Source: Aromatoleum toluvorans (GTDB taxonomy: Bacteria; Pseudomonadota; Gammaproteobacteria; Burkholderiales; Rhodocyclaceae). From it: a stretch of 64,000 nt of DNA. This document shows, piece by piece, positions 39,608-48,398 of the stretch. Within the stretch, counting starts at the first letter, position 1. The number at the start of each line of letters is the position of its first letter. Location of the stretch: assembly GCF_012910905.1 (NCBI RefSeq), contig NZ_WTVN01000010.1, positions 57,812 through 121,811 of the forward strand, read 5' to 3'. The position numbers and the translations under genes are program-made. Under the pieces are notes generated by a model, which was not told where the DNA came from, searched no databases, and saw only the letters and a list, made by a program, of their open reading frames with translations.

Positions 39608-41989
39608 TCAGCGATTCCCCCTTATGCTTGCGTAATCCCGCACGCCCTTCTCCAGAATGCCCTTCAACACCTTCTCCGGCGTGATCGGCGCCTCCGTGAA
39701 CTGGATCCCGATCGCGTGGAAGATCGCGTTGGCCACCGCGCCGACCGGACTCACGAGCCCCGACTCGCCGACGCTCTTCGCACCGAAGGGGCCGATCGGA
39801 TCGGCGTCCTCGACGAGGATCGTCGTGATCCTCGGCATGTCCTCCGGGCCGAACATCTTGTAGTCGGTGAAGCTGTTGTTCTGCACGCGTCCCTTGGCGT
39901 CGTAGTCGATCTCCTCGCTCAGCACGAAACCGAGCCCCTGCTGGATGCCACCTTCGAGCTGCCCCTCGACCGCCGCCGGGTTGATCGCCCGGCCGATGTC
40001 GTGCGCATTGACGAGTTCGATCACACGCACCTCGCCGGTCTCGGTGTCGACTTCCACTTCCGCGAACGAGGCACCGAAGGGCGGCGAGTTGTGCGGCGCG
40101 AAGAAGCTCACGTAGCCCTGGATCTGGCCCGGCACCCCGCCCGGTTCGCCGGTCATGGGGTCGACGAAGTGGTACACGCCGGCGCGCGTGATCGCCTCGG
40201 CCTCGATGCCCCGCGCCGGGTCCGCCTTCACGAAGATCCGCTTGTCGCGGATATCGAGCTGGTCGGCAGGCACACCGAGCTGCAGCGACGCGCGCTCCAG
40301 AAGCTGGCGCCTGGCCTCCTCGCACGCCTTCTTCACCGCCGCGCCCCCCACATAGATCGTACGGCTGGCGTGCGCGCCGATGTCGAAGCCGGCGACGTCC
40401 GACGTGCCGCCCGACAGCTGCACATGGTCGAACGGGAAGCCAAGCGTCTCGGCGGCGATCTGCTTCAGGGCGGTGTGCGAGCCCTGCCCCATGTCCGAGC
40501 AGGCGAAGAGGATCTCGGCCGTCGCATCCTCGTTAAGCTTCACGGTGCAGGCCGTGTGCTCCAGCAGCATCGGCATCGCGCCGCTGGTGTGGTTCATCAC
40601 CGCGACGCCGACGCCGCGCCGGATCGTGCCCTCCTGCCTGGCGTACTTGCGGCGCTTTTCCGTCCACCCGATTGCGGCCGCTCCGCGGTCGAGGCACTGA
40701 TCGAGGGCGCAGGACGGATAGGTGACGCCCGGACACCAGCCGTCGTCGCCGACGCCCTTGTGCCATTTCTTGCGCCATTCGACCGGATCGGCGCCGAGCT
40801 CGGCGCAGCCGCGGTCGATCAGCTGTTCGAGCACGAAGTTCGTCTGCGGATTGCCGTAGCCGCGGTAGGCGCCGGTCAGGCCCTGATTCGTGAAGTAGGA
40901 CTCGCCGCGGTAGCGCAGCGTCGGGAAGCGGTACATGCCGCCGAGCCAGGCGCCGGCCGTGAAGGCGGTGCCGGAGGCATCGAGGTAGTAGCCGCCCTTG
41001 TAGTTCTCGAAGCGGGCGTCGCACGCGACCGGCGTGCCGTCGCGCTTGAAGCCGATCTTCATCCAGTACTTACCCGGATGGCGGCTCGGCGAGATCACCC
41101 AATCCTCCTCGCGCAAGGTCTGCAGCTTCACCGGATGGCCCGGAACTGCCAGGGCCATGGCGCAGGCCTGCGGTTCCGAGATCATGCCGAGGCGCGTGCC
41201 GAAGCCGCCGCCGATCACCGTCGGGACGATCTTGACGAGGTTCATCGGCAGGTCGAAGAGCTTCGCGAGCTTGCGCTGCACGAGCTTGGGCATCTGCGAA
41301 GAGGTCCAGCACGTGAGCCGCCCGCCGCTGTCGACCTTCGCGACGTACGCGTGCGGCTCCATCTGGCATTGCTTCTGTTTCGGGACGTAGAACGCGTCCT
41401 CGACGACGATGTCCGCGTCGCGCATAGCACCTTCGACGTCGCCGCCGCCGAGCGCGTGGTTCGGGAACATCGGCTCCGGCAGCTGGAACGCCAGGTTGCC
41501 GGGCTTTTCCGGCGTGAACTGCACCGCACCCGGCGCCCGCGACGCTTCCGCGGTCAGGTACACCGGCAGCGGCTCGTATTCGACGACGATCTTCGCCGCG
41601 GCGCGCTCGGCCGCCTCCTCGGAGCGCGCGATGATCCCGCAGATCGCATCGCCCTGGAATTTCACGTGCTCGGTGAAGATGGGCTGGTCGTCGATGTCGC
41701 CGAGCATGTCGTGCATCGACTCGGACACCATCAGGTCGAGCACCGACGAGTTGTAGCGCTTCGGCGTGACGTCCTTCGGCCCGATCACGCGCACGACGCC
41801 CGGCGATGCCGCCGCCGCCGACAGGTCCAACCGCTTCACGCGCGCGTGGGCATGTTCCCAGCAGCGCACGACCTTGCCGTACAGCATGCCCGGCAGCTGG
41901 ATGTCGGCCGCGTACTGCGCCTGCCCGGTCGCCTTGTCGCGCACATCCACGCGCGGCGCGTTGGTGCCGACGATCGCTTGCTCGCTCAT
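39608..41989 (-). CDS. Xanthine-dehydrogenase-family hydroxylase, molybdopterin-binding large subunit
   Basis: A 793-residue Moco subunit of the CoxL/HcrA/XdhB type. Visible features: an N-terminal domain starting APRVDVRDKATGQAQYAADI, the Moco-contacting loops TVIGGGFGTRLGM and GAYRGYGNPQTNF, QGSHTALKQIAAETL, and the catalytic Glu in KSVGESGLVSP near the C terminus. The enzyme would hydroxylate or dehydroxylate an aromatic or heteroaromatic ring, or oxidise an aldehyde. It resembles 4-hydroxybenzoyl-CoA reductase in gene set, but see the FAD subunit. It overlaps the 2Fe-2S gene by ATGA. Confidence 0.88.
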   Translation of the reverse strand: MSEQAIVGTNAPRVDVRDKATGQAQYAADIQLPGMLYGKVVRCWEHAHARVKRLDLSAAAASPGVVRVIGPKDVTPKRYNSSVLDLMVSESMHDMLGDIDDQPIFTEHVKFQGDAICGIIARSEEAAERAAAKIVVEYEPLPVYLTAEASRAPGAVQFTPEKPGNLAFQLPEPMFPNHALGGGDVEGAMRDADIVVEDAFYVPKQKQCQMEPHAYVAKVDSGGRLTCWTSSQMPKLVQRKLAKLFDLPMNLVKIVPTVIGGGFGTRLGMISEPQACAMALAVPGHPVKLQTLREEDWVISPSRHPGKYWMKIGFKRDGTPVACDARFENYKGGYYLDASGTAFTAGAWLGGMYRFPTLRYRGESYFTNQGLTGAYRGYGNPQTNFVLEQLIDRGCAELGADPVEWRKKWHKGVGDDGWCPGVTYPSCALDQCLDRGAAAIGWTEKRRKYARQEGTIRRGVGVAVMNHTSGAMPMLLEHTACTVKLNEDATAEILFACSDMGQGSHTALKQIAAETLGFPFDHVQLSGGTSDVAGFDIGAHASRTIYVGGAAVKKACEEARRQLLERASLQLGVPADQLDIRDKRIFVKADPARGIEAEAITRAGVYHFVDPMTGEPGGVPGQIQGYVSFFAPHNSPPFGASFAEVEVDTETGEVRVIELVNAHDIGRAINPAAVEGQLEGGIQQGLGFVLSEEIDYDAKGRVQNNSFTDYKMFGPEDMPRITTILVEDADPIGPFGAKSVGESGLVSPVGAVANAIFHAIGIQFTEAPITPEKVLKGILEKGVRDYASIRGNR

Positions 41990-42498
41990 TGCACGGCCTC
42001 CTTGCAGGGTTCGACCGCCGCGGCACGGCCCGGCATCGTCTGTGCCGCCTTCTTCACCGCCTTCACGATCTTCTCGTAACCGGTGCAGCGGCAGATGTTG
42101 CCCTCCAGCGCGTGGCGGATCTCGGCCTCGCTCGGGTCGGGGTTCTTCGCGAGCAGGCTCGCCGTCTTCATCACCATGCCCGGCGTGCAGTAGCCGCACT
42201 GGATCGCGGCCTCGTCGACGAAGGCCTGCTGGATGTGATCGAGCCGGCCGAAGTCCGACAGCCCCGCGACCGTCGTGATGCGCTTGCCGTCCATCGTCGC
42301 GGCGAGCGTCAGGCAGGAATTGACCGCCTTGCCCTCGACGAGCACGGTGCAGGCACCGCACTCACCCGTGCCACAGCCATATTTGGTTTCCGTCATGCCG
42401 AGCTCGTCGCGCAGCACATCGAGCAAGGTGCGATTGACCGTGACGGTGAGACTATGCGCCTCGCCGTTGATGTGCAGCGTGATGTTCCGATCCTTCAT
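41986..42498 (-). CDS. Xanthine-dehydrogenase-family hydroxylase, 2Fe-2S small subunit
   Basis: A 170-residue protein with both clusters of the family: the plant-type motif [18 protein letters not shown] with a later Cys in VNSCLTLA, and the C-terminal four-helix cluster [11 protein letters not shown] and [12 protein letters not shown]. It transfers electrons between Moco and FAD subunits. Its ATG is preceded by GAGGAGACAGGA. A slightly long C-terminal tail ([12 protein letters not shown]) is unusual. Confidence 0.92.
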   Translation of the reverse strand: MKDRNITLHINGEAHSLTVTVNRTLLDVLRDELGMTETKYGCGTGECGACTVLVEGKAVNSCLTLAATMDGKRITTVAGLSDFGRLDHIQQAFVDEAAIQCGYCTPGMVMKTASLLAKNPDPSEAEIRHALEGNICRCTGYEKIVKAVKKAAQTMPGRAAAVEPCKEAVQ

Positions 42499-42530
42499 TC
42501 CTGTCTCCTCGTTATGTCCGGGTTCCCGGC

Positions 42531-43412
42531 TCAGGCCACGCCGCACGCCTGCCGGATCGTGCGTCGCAGCAGCACGCCTGACACCTGCCGGCGGTATTCC
42601 GCGGTCGAACGCTTGTCGTCGATCGGGCTGATCTCGCCCGCGACCGCGGCAGCCGCACGCTCCAGCACCTCGGCGGTGAGCGCCTTGCCACAAAGCTGCG
42701 CCTCGGTCTGCTTCAAGCGCAGCGGCGTCGGCGCGACACACCCCATCGCAACGCGCGCCTCGACACAGGTCTCCCCGGACATCCGCAGCTGCACTGCAAC
42801 GTTGAGCTTGGCCAGATCCTCGCTCGTGCGCGTCAACCGACGAAACGCCGAATGCGTACCGGCCGCCGGCGGAGGCAGCACGAGTTCGACCGCGAGTTCA
42901 TCGGGCTGCCGCGCGGTCTGGCCGTACGAAATCCAGAAATCGTCGATATCGACCTCGCGACGCCCAGCGCGGCCCTGAAACGCAACGGTGCCGCCGATCG
43001 CGTAGATCGCGCAGCTACAGTCGCCGGCGGGCGACGCGCGCAGGAGGTTGCCAAGGACCGTCGCCGTGTTCCTGACCTGGCCCGTCGCAAACACCTGCGC
43101 GGCGTCCCACAAGGAGCGGTAATGTTGCTTCACGTCGGGCGACTCCAGCAGGTCGGCAACCGTCGCCTTCGCGCCGACCCGCAGACCCTTCGCCGGGTCG
43201 TACAGCACGTAGGCGAGTCCCGGTACATATTCGAGGCTCATGACGTACTCGGGTAGCTGCGCAGGCTGCTGCGAGAACTTCAGCGCCACCATGACATCCG
43301 TGCCGCCGGCCATCACGGTGATGCGGCCCCCGTGCGTCGCCAGCAGCTCGACCGCTTCGGGGATGCTTTGCGGCAGCAACAGGTCAAATTCCGGCAATGT
43401 TCGGCTACTCAT
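42531..43412 (-). CDS. Xanthine-dehydrogenase-family hydroxylase, FAD-binding medium subunit
   Basis: A 293-residue CoxM-type subunit. FAD-binding motifs are RITVMAGGTDVMVALKF and ATVLGNLLRASPAGDCSCAIYA. The known 4-hydroxybenzoyl-CoA reductase beta subunit carries an inserted loop with four Cys for an extra 4Fe-4S cluster; no such insertion is present here, which argues against a true Hcr enzyme. The ATG at 43412 follows AAAAGGAGTGACTCA. It is the first gene of the operon and lies about 135 bp from the GGATAG promoter. Confidence 0.9.
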   Translation of the reverse strand: MSSRTLPEFDLLLPQSIPEAVELLATHGGRITVMAGGTDVMVALKFSQQPAQLPEYVMSLEYVPGLAYVLYDPAKGLRVGAKATVADLLESPDVKQHYRSLWDAAQVFATGQVRNTATVLGNLLRASPAGDCSCAIYAIGGTVAFQGRAGRREVDIDDFWISYGQTARQPDELAVELVLPPPAAGTHSAFRRLTRTSEDLAKLNVAVQLRMSGETCVEARVAMGCVAPTPLRLKQTEAQLCGKALTAEVLERAAAAVAGEISPIDDKRSTAEYRRQVSGVLLRRTIRQACGVA

Positions 43413-43546
43413 TGAGTCACTCCTTTTGCGAAGGGCGGATGACGGCAACCGCACTGCGCAGGCGGAACATCGGCCACCAGCGCATGCGGAACGATGCCGG
43501 CGGTGGCTGAGGCTGCGGCCGGACCGCGCGGATGTGAACATCGACA

Positions 43547-43608
43547 GTGATACCGGCCACGGGGCGCGGAGGCTATCCGACCGATACGGCGGCTATCCGG
43601 AAACTTCG
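43547..43608 (-). promoter_or_regulatory. Moco hydroxylase operon promoter with XylS-like direct repeats
   Basis: On the minus strand GGATAG boxes (43593-43598 and 43573-43578) are 20 bp apart, followed after 20 nt by TATCAC (43547-43552) as -10. This repeats exactly the spacing of the padB promoter. Confidence 0.65.
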
Positions 43609-43738
43609 AGATTTGTTCGCGGCGCGAGTGAACGACCCGTCAATCGCCGCTTCCGATTCGGCATAAAGGCATCCGATATCGGGCCGCCCGTTGTACGATG
43701 ATCGTGTCCTGTCACGCGTTACGTTACGAGGAACCTCC

Positions 43739-44131
43739 ATGACCATCATCGTCGCTTATGCCCCTCGCCCCGAAGGCCGCGCCGCGCTGGAAAAGGGTAT
43801 CGAACTCGCCGGGCGTTTCCAGGAACGCCTCGTCGTTGTCAACGCCGGTCCCGGCGGCACATCGAACGATCCGTCGCTCGCGGACTGCGCGGACGCCGAG
43901 GACGTCGAGAAGCGGCTCGCTTCCTGCGGCGTGGAGGCCGAGTTCAAGCAGTTCGTGCGCGGCAACACGGCTGTCGAGGAAATCGAGGACCTGGCCGAGA
44001 AACTCCACGCGTCCCTCGTGATCATCGGCCTGCGCAAGCGTTCGCCGGTCGGCAAGCTCTTCCTCGGCAGCACGGCCCAGGACCTGCTGTTGAAGATGGA
44101 TTGCCCGGTGCTGGCGGTCAAGGCGGGCTGA
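43739..44131 (+). CDS. Universal stress protein (UspA family)
   Basis: A 130-residue UspA-fold protein. It begins MTIIVAYAPRPEGRAALEKG and ends with the ATP-binding pattern GLRKRSPVGKLFLGSTAQDL followed by LKMDCPVLAVKAG, the G-2x-G-9x-G(S/T) motif of nucleotide-binding Usp proteins. The gene is divergent from the Moco hydroxylase operon. AGGAACCTCC precedes the ATG. Confidence 0.9.
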   Translation: MTIIVAYAPRPEGRAALEKGIELAGRFQERLVVVNAGPGGTSNDPSLADCADAEDVEKRLASCGVEAEFKQFVRGNTAVEEIEDLAEKLHASLVIIGLRKRSPVGKLFLGSTAQDLLLKMDCPVLAVKAG

Positions 44132-44140
44132 CGCGCCCTA

Positions 44141-45106
44141 CTACGAAGACGGGAGCCTCGTCCTCGCCGTCATCTCGCGGATCTCGCGTTCGCTGAGGAC
44201 ATAGTCGGGACTGTCGGTGAGGCGCTCCACCGCGAAGTCGATGAACCTGCGCACCCGCGCGGGTTGCGCTCGCCGGCTTCCGTAGAAGAGATGGACGCTC
44301 ATGTGGTCGGTCATGTGCTGCGTGAGCACGGGCACCAGACGGCCCGCGCGCAGGTGCGGCACGGCGGAGAATGCGGCGAGCTGTCCGATGACCCTGCCGT
44401 CGAGCACCGCCTGCAGTTCGGTCTCGGTATCGTTGGTCGACAAGGCGGGGGGAAACTCCCGCTGCACCAGCTCGTCGCCCACCTTCAGAAACCAGGGATA
44501 GACCTGGCCCGTTGCAGGACGACGGAACACGCTGCAACGGTGATCCGAAAGCTCGTTTAACGTCTTCGGTATTCCAAAGCGTTCGAGATATCTCGGGGCG
44601 GCACAGATCACGAGCGGCACCACAAAAAGCTTGCGGGCGATCAGGCCCTCTTCGGGCGCGGCGCCGATGCGGAATCCGACGTCCGCCCGCTCCTCCACCC
44701 AGTTCGCGATCTGGTCGTCGAGATGGAGATCCGGCTGCACGTCCGGATATTCCTCGCAGAACGCGTTGATCACCGGCCATAGCAGCGTCGCGAAACTCGA
44801 TCGCGGCGCGATGATGCGCAGTGGGCCCGCGATCTCGTCCTTGGCAACCGTTACCCGCTGCAATGCGCGTTCGAGCATCGCCATCGCCGGTTGGGCCGAC
44901 TCCAGGAATTGCTGACCTTCGTCGGTCAGCGCGATATGTCGGGTCGTGCGGTGCAGCAGACGCACGCCGAGGTGTTGCTCGAGCTGCGCGACGGCCTGAC
45001 TCGCCGCCTGCGGACTGACGCCGAGCGCCGCAGCCGCCTTGCGCAGGCTTCCCAGCTCCACGGCCTTCGTGAAGGTGCTGATCGCGCGCATCTCGTTGAT
45101 AGGCAT
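44141..45106 (-). CDS. LysR-family transcriptional regulator
   Basis: A 321-residue LysR regulator: winged HTH at the N terminus (MRAISTFTKAVELGSLRKAA, then ALGVSPQAASQAVAQLEQHL), then the effector-binding domain from about residue 90 (GPLRIIAPRSSFATLLWPVI). It is divergent from a deleted aldo/keto reductase gene with a 216-bp gap, the usual setting for a LysR-type activator and its target. Since the target is now broken, the regulator may be a relic or may act on the IorAB set downstream. Confidence 0.92.
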   Translation of the reverse strand: MPINEMRAISTFTKAVELGSLRKAAAALGVSPQAASQAVAQLEQHLGVRLLHRTTRHIALTDEGQQFLESAQPAMAMLERALQRVTVAKDEIAGPLRIIAPRSSFATLLWPVINAFCEEYPDVQPDLHLDDQIANWVEERADVGFRIGAAPEEGLIARKLFVVPLVICAAPRYLERFGIPKTLNELSDHRCSVFRRPATGQVYPWFLKVGDELVQREFPPALSTNDTETELQAVLDGRVIGQLAAFSAVPHLRAGRLVPVLTQHMTDHMSVHLFYGSRRAQPARVRRFIDFAVERLTDSPDYVLSEREIREMTARTRLPSS

Positions 45107-45322
45107 CCCAAGGCTCCCGGCATCGATTCCGCCGGGATTATCAAGTTTTTATTGATACTGGTTCAAGCCTTTGCACGCTATACGCTGAACAATCCAGCCC
45201 CTAAGCTTCATGCCACGAAAATAACGGATCGAGAGGCGGCGCAATCGGCCGCGCATCCGTGACGTCTTTCGCCAGTGCGAAGGGCCAACTGAAATGAATC
45301 ACACTCAAAACAGGAGTGCTTC

Positions 45323-45546
45323 GTGAAAACTCGCACACTCGGCAACGGCCTCGAAGTGTCCGCCCTGGGCCTGGGCTGCATGGGCCTGAATTTCGGGTTC
45401 GGCAAATCGGTGACCAAGGACGAAACCTCGGGTCGGCCGCGCTTGAACTGAGCCCCGGCGACCTTGAGGAAATCAGCACCGCAGCGCGGATCAGGATTCA
45501 GGGCGAGCGCTACCCCGAAGCCCTGGAAAGGATGACCGGCCTGTGA
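45323..45546 (+). pseudogene. Aldo/keto reductase with large internal deletion
   Basis: From the GTG at 45323 the frame reads VKTRTLGNGLEVSALGLGCM, the typical start of an aldo/keto reductase, and breaks off after about 38 codons. A second frame then gives ELSPGDLEEISTAARIRIQG and [13 protein letters not shown], the typical C terminus of the same family. Roughly 240 central codons are missing, with a frameshift at the junction near 45440. AGGAGTGCTTC precedes the start. Confidence 0.85.
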
Positions 45547-45577
45547 CCGGGCCTGTCGTGAAGGCCGCCAAACGCGC

Positions 45578-45597
45578 GGGCGGGAATGCTCCCGCCC
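45578..45597 (+). terminator. Hairpin after the aldo/keto reductase remnant
   Basis: GGGCGGGA and TCCCGCCC form a perfect 8-bp stem with a four-base loop 32 bp after the remnant. The U-run is weak (TGTCCTCC), so it may be a partial terminator separating the remnant from the next operon. Confidence 0.5.
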
Positions 45598-45631
45598 TGT
45601 CCTCCCCCACCCCATCGAGCACCCAAGAACA

Positions 45632-46105
45632 ATGATCACCCTGCACATCAACGGCCAAGAGCACAGGCTGGACCTGCCCCCGGACACGCCCCTGCTGTGG
45701 GCCCTGCGGGATACCCTGGGCCTCACCGGCACGAAATTCGGCTGCGGGGCTGCGCTGTGCGGCGCCTGTACCGTTCATCTGGACGGGGAGGCGATTCGCT
45801 CGTGCGTGACGCCGATTTCTGCCGTGGAGGGCCGCAAGGTCACCACCATCGAAGCGGCCACCGAGGGCGGTGACCGAATCGGTGCGGCGGTCCGCGATGC
45901 CTGGGTCAGGCACGACGTCGCCCAGTGCGGCTACTGCCAGAGCGGCCAGATCATGAGCGCGATGGCGTTCCTGAAATCGCTGCCCAAGGGCAAGCAACCG
46001 ACGGCCGCAGAAATCGACGCGGCGATGGCCGGCAACCTCTGCCGTTGCGGCACCTACTCCCGCATCCGTGCTGCCGTCGCCGACGCGGCCCGCGCGCTCG
46101 TCTGA
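45632..46105 (+). CDS. (2Fe-2S)-binding subunit of IorAB-type molybdenum oxidoreductase
   Basis: A 157-residue protein with both family clusters: [18 protein letters not shown] with [10 protein letters not shown], and [11 protein letters not shown] with [12 protein letters not shown]. It is the small subunit of isoquinoline-1-oxidoreductase-like enzymes, which use Mo with MCD and often pass electrons to a cytochrome. It is followed after 11 bp by the large subunit. The start ATG gives [15 protein letters not shown]. Confidence 0.92.
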   Translation: MITLHINGQEHRLDLPPDTPLLWALRDTLGLTGTKFGCGAALCGACTVHLDGEAIRSCVTPISAVEGRKVTTIEAATEGGDRIGAAVRDAWVRHDVAQCGYCQSGQIMSAMAFLKSLPKGKQPTAAEIDAAMAGNLCRCGTYSRIRAAVADAARALV

Positions 46106-46116
46106 CGGAGGCCGAC

Positions 46117-48357
46117 ATGCTGCCCGACTTCTTCCCCGATCAATTGCCGCCCGCCTTGCGCGACCTGCTGGAGCGTGGCGTTCCGGCGCCGGACCCCGCG
46201 ATGTCCCGCCGCAGCTTCCTGAAACTCGCCGGCCTCGGCGGGCTTGCGCTCGGCGCCTTCCCGCTGGTGGCCGCCGCACAGGGCGCCGGCGCGCAAGCCG
46301 ACGCCCTCAAGCCGACACAGCAGCCGTCCGCCTTCCTCCACATCGATGCGGACGGTGTCGTGACCGTCGCGATCAACCGCCTCGAATTCGGTCAGGGCGT
46401 CCAGACCGCCTTGCCGATGATCCTCGCCGAGGAACTCGATGCGGACTGGAACAAGGTGCGGACGCGCTTCGGCGACAACTCGCCGGCCTATGTCGATCCC
46501 GCGTACGGCATGCACATGACCGGAGGCTCCAACTCGATCAAGAACAGCTTTGTCCAGTATCGCGAACTCGGCGCGCGTGCGCGTTCCATGCTGGTGTCCG
46601 CCGCGGCGGCGCGATGGAAGGTCGACGCGGCGAAGTTGCGCACTGCGTCGGGCCAGGTTCTCGGTCCGGGGGGACGCCGGCTGACTTACGGCGAACTCGC
46701 CGAGGCGGCGATGGCGCAGCCCGTGCCGGGGCACGTCGCGCTCAAGGACCCGAAGAATTTTCGCCTCATCGGACACCCGACGCCGCGTCTCGACGCCCGC
46801 GCCAAGAGCAGCGGTCGTCAGGACTTCGGGATCGATGTGCGGCTGCCCGGCCAGCTCACCGCGGTCATCGCCCACCCGCCGGTCTTCGGCGCAAGACCGC
46901 GCAGCGTGGACGACTCGGCCGCGCGCGTGGTGAAGGGCGTCAAGACCGTGGTACGCATCCCGCTCGAACGGGGCGGCGAAGGCATCGCGGTGGTGGCCGA
47001 CGGCTACTGGCCTGCGCGGCAGGGCCGCGAGGCGCTGAAGGTGGAGTGGGATACGAACGCGGTCGAGGGCGTAGACAGCGCGCGCCAGCTGGCGCAGTAC
47101 CGCGAACTGGCCGGCCAACCCGGTCCGCGCCATTTCGATGCCGACATGACGCCGCTCGACAGCGCACCGCACCGGATCGATGCCGAATTCGTCTTCCCCT
47201 ACCTGGCCCACGCGCCCATGGAGCCGCTCAACTGCACGGTGCGGATCGGCAGGGAAGACGCCGAGCTGTGGGTCGGCACGCAATTCCCGGGAGTCGATGG
47301 CGCGGCGGCGGCACGCGTGCTGGGGCTGAAGCCCGAACAGGTGAAGGTGCATGTGCAGATGGCGGGCGGTGGATTCGGCCGCCGCGCGGTCGCCACCAGC
47401 GACTACGTCGTCGAGGCCTGCGAGGTGGCCAAGGCGGTCCGCACGGCCGGCATTGAGGCGCCGGTGCGCATGATCTGGAGCCGGGAGGACGACATCCGCG
47501 GGGGCTATTACCGTCCGATGCATCTGCATCGAGCCCGGATCGGCTTCGACGAGCGCGGCCGCGTGCTGGCGTGGGACCACGTGCTGGTCGGCCAGTCGAT
47601 CGCCGCAGGGACCCCGTTCGAAGGCGGCATGGTGAAGAACGGTGTCGACCACAGCGCGGTGGAAGGCATGCGCGAACCCTATCCGCTGCCGATGCGTCTC
47701 ACCGTGCATCACCCGAAACTCAACGTGCCCGTGCTGTGGTGGCGCAGTGTCGGCTCGACCCATACCGCCTTCGTGATGGAAACACTGCTCGACGAAATCG
47801 CGCGCAGCACACAGCAGGATCCCGTCGCCTATCGCATGGCCCTCTTCGGGGACCAGCATCCGCGTCATCGCGCAGCCCTGAAACTCGCGGTGGACAAGAG
47901 CGGCTATGGCAAGCGGCGGCTGCCGGAAGGCCGTGCGTGGGGTGTGGCCGTGCACGAGTCCTTCAGTTCCGTTGTCGCGTATGTGGTGGAGGCTTCCGTG
48001 CAGCAGGGCCGACCGGTGCTCCATCGCGTGACCGCAGGGGTGCACTGCAATCTCGCAGTGAACCCACGCGGGGTGGAAGCGCAGGTGCAGGGCGCGGCCA
48101 TGATGGCCTTGTCGACCTGCCTTCCGGGCTCCGCGATCACGTTCAAGGACGGCGAAGTGGAGCAGCGCAATTTCGACGGTTTCACTGTCGCGCGCATCAC
48201 CGATACGCCCGAGATCGAGGTGCACATCGTGCCCAGCGCCGAACCGCCCACGGGCATGGGGGAACCGGGCCTGCCCCCGCTCGCGCCGGCCTTCGCCAAT
48301 GCCATCGCGCAACTGACGGGAAAACCGATGCGTGAACTGCCCTTCAGGCTCGCGTGA
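46117..48357 (+). CDS. IorB-type molybdopterin-binding oxidoreductase large subunit (Tat-exported)
   Basis: A 746-residue subunit. A twin-arginine signal SRRSFLKLAGLGGLALGAFP begins at about residue 29, so the complex is probably periplasmic, with the small subunit carried along. The Moco domains show EFGQGVQTALPMILAEEL, QMAGGGFGRRA, VLWWRSVGSTHTAF and the catalytic Glu in GMGEPGLPPLAPAF. IorB-type enzymes oxidise aldehydes or N-heteroaromatics; the substrate is unknown. An alternative start is the ATG at 46201, exactly at the Tat motif. The next gene overlaps or follows closely. Confidence 0.9.
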   Translation: MLPDFFPDQLPPALRDLLERGVPAPDPAMSRRSFLKLAGLGGLALGAFPLVAAAQGAGAQADALKPTQQPSAFLHIDADGVVTVAINRLEFGQGVQTALPMILAEELDADWNKVRTRFGDNSPAYVDPAYGMHMTGGSNSIKNSFVQYRELGARARSMLVSAAAARWKVDAAKLRTASGQVLGPGGRRLTYGELAEAAMAQPVPGHVALKDPKNFRLIGHPTPRLDARAKSSGRQDFGIDVRLPGQLTAVIAHPPVFGARPRSVDDSAARVVKGVKTVVRIPLERGGEGIAVVADGYWPARQGREALKVEWDTNAVEGVDSARQLAQYRELAGQPGPRHFDADMTPLDSAPHRIDAEFVFPYLAHAPMEPLNCTVRIGREDAELWVGTQFPGVDGAAAARVLGLKPEQVKVHVQMAGGGFGRRAVATSDYVVEACEVAKAVRTAGIEAPVRMIWSREDDIRGGYYRPMHLHRARIGFDERGRVLAWDHVLVGQSIAAGTPFEGGMVKNGVDHSAVEGMREPYPLPMRLTVHHPKLNVPVLWWRSVGSTHTAFVMETLLDEIARSTQQDPVAYRMALFGDQHPRHRAALKLAVDKSGYGKRRLPEGRAWGVAVHESFSSVVAYVVEASVQQGRPVLHRVTAGVHCNLAVNPRGVEAQVQGAAMMALSTCLPGSAITFKDGEVEQRNFDGFTVARITDTPEIEVHIVPSAEPPTGMGEPGLPPLAPAFANAIAQLTGKPMRELPFRLA

Positions 48358-48398
48358 CGTCACCGGGCGGGCACAGGGACATATCCAAGGACCAGACG

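Noticed and set aside
39608..43412. Naming the three-subunit enzyme hcrABC (4-hydroxybenzoyl-CoA reductase)
   Set aside because: The FAD subunit lacks the Cys-rich 4Fe-4S insertion that defines HcrB, so a gene symbol would overstate the evidence.
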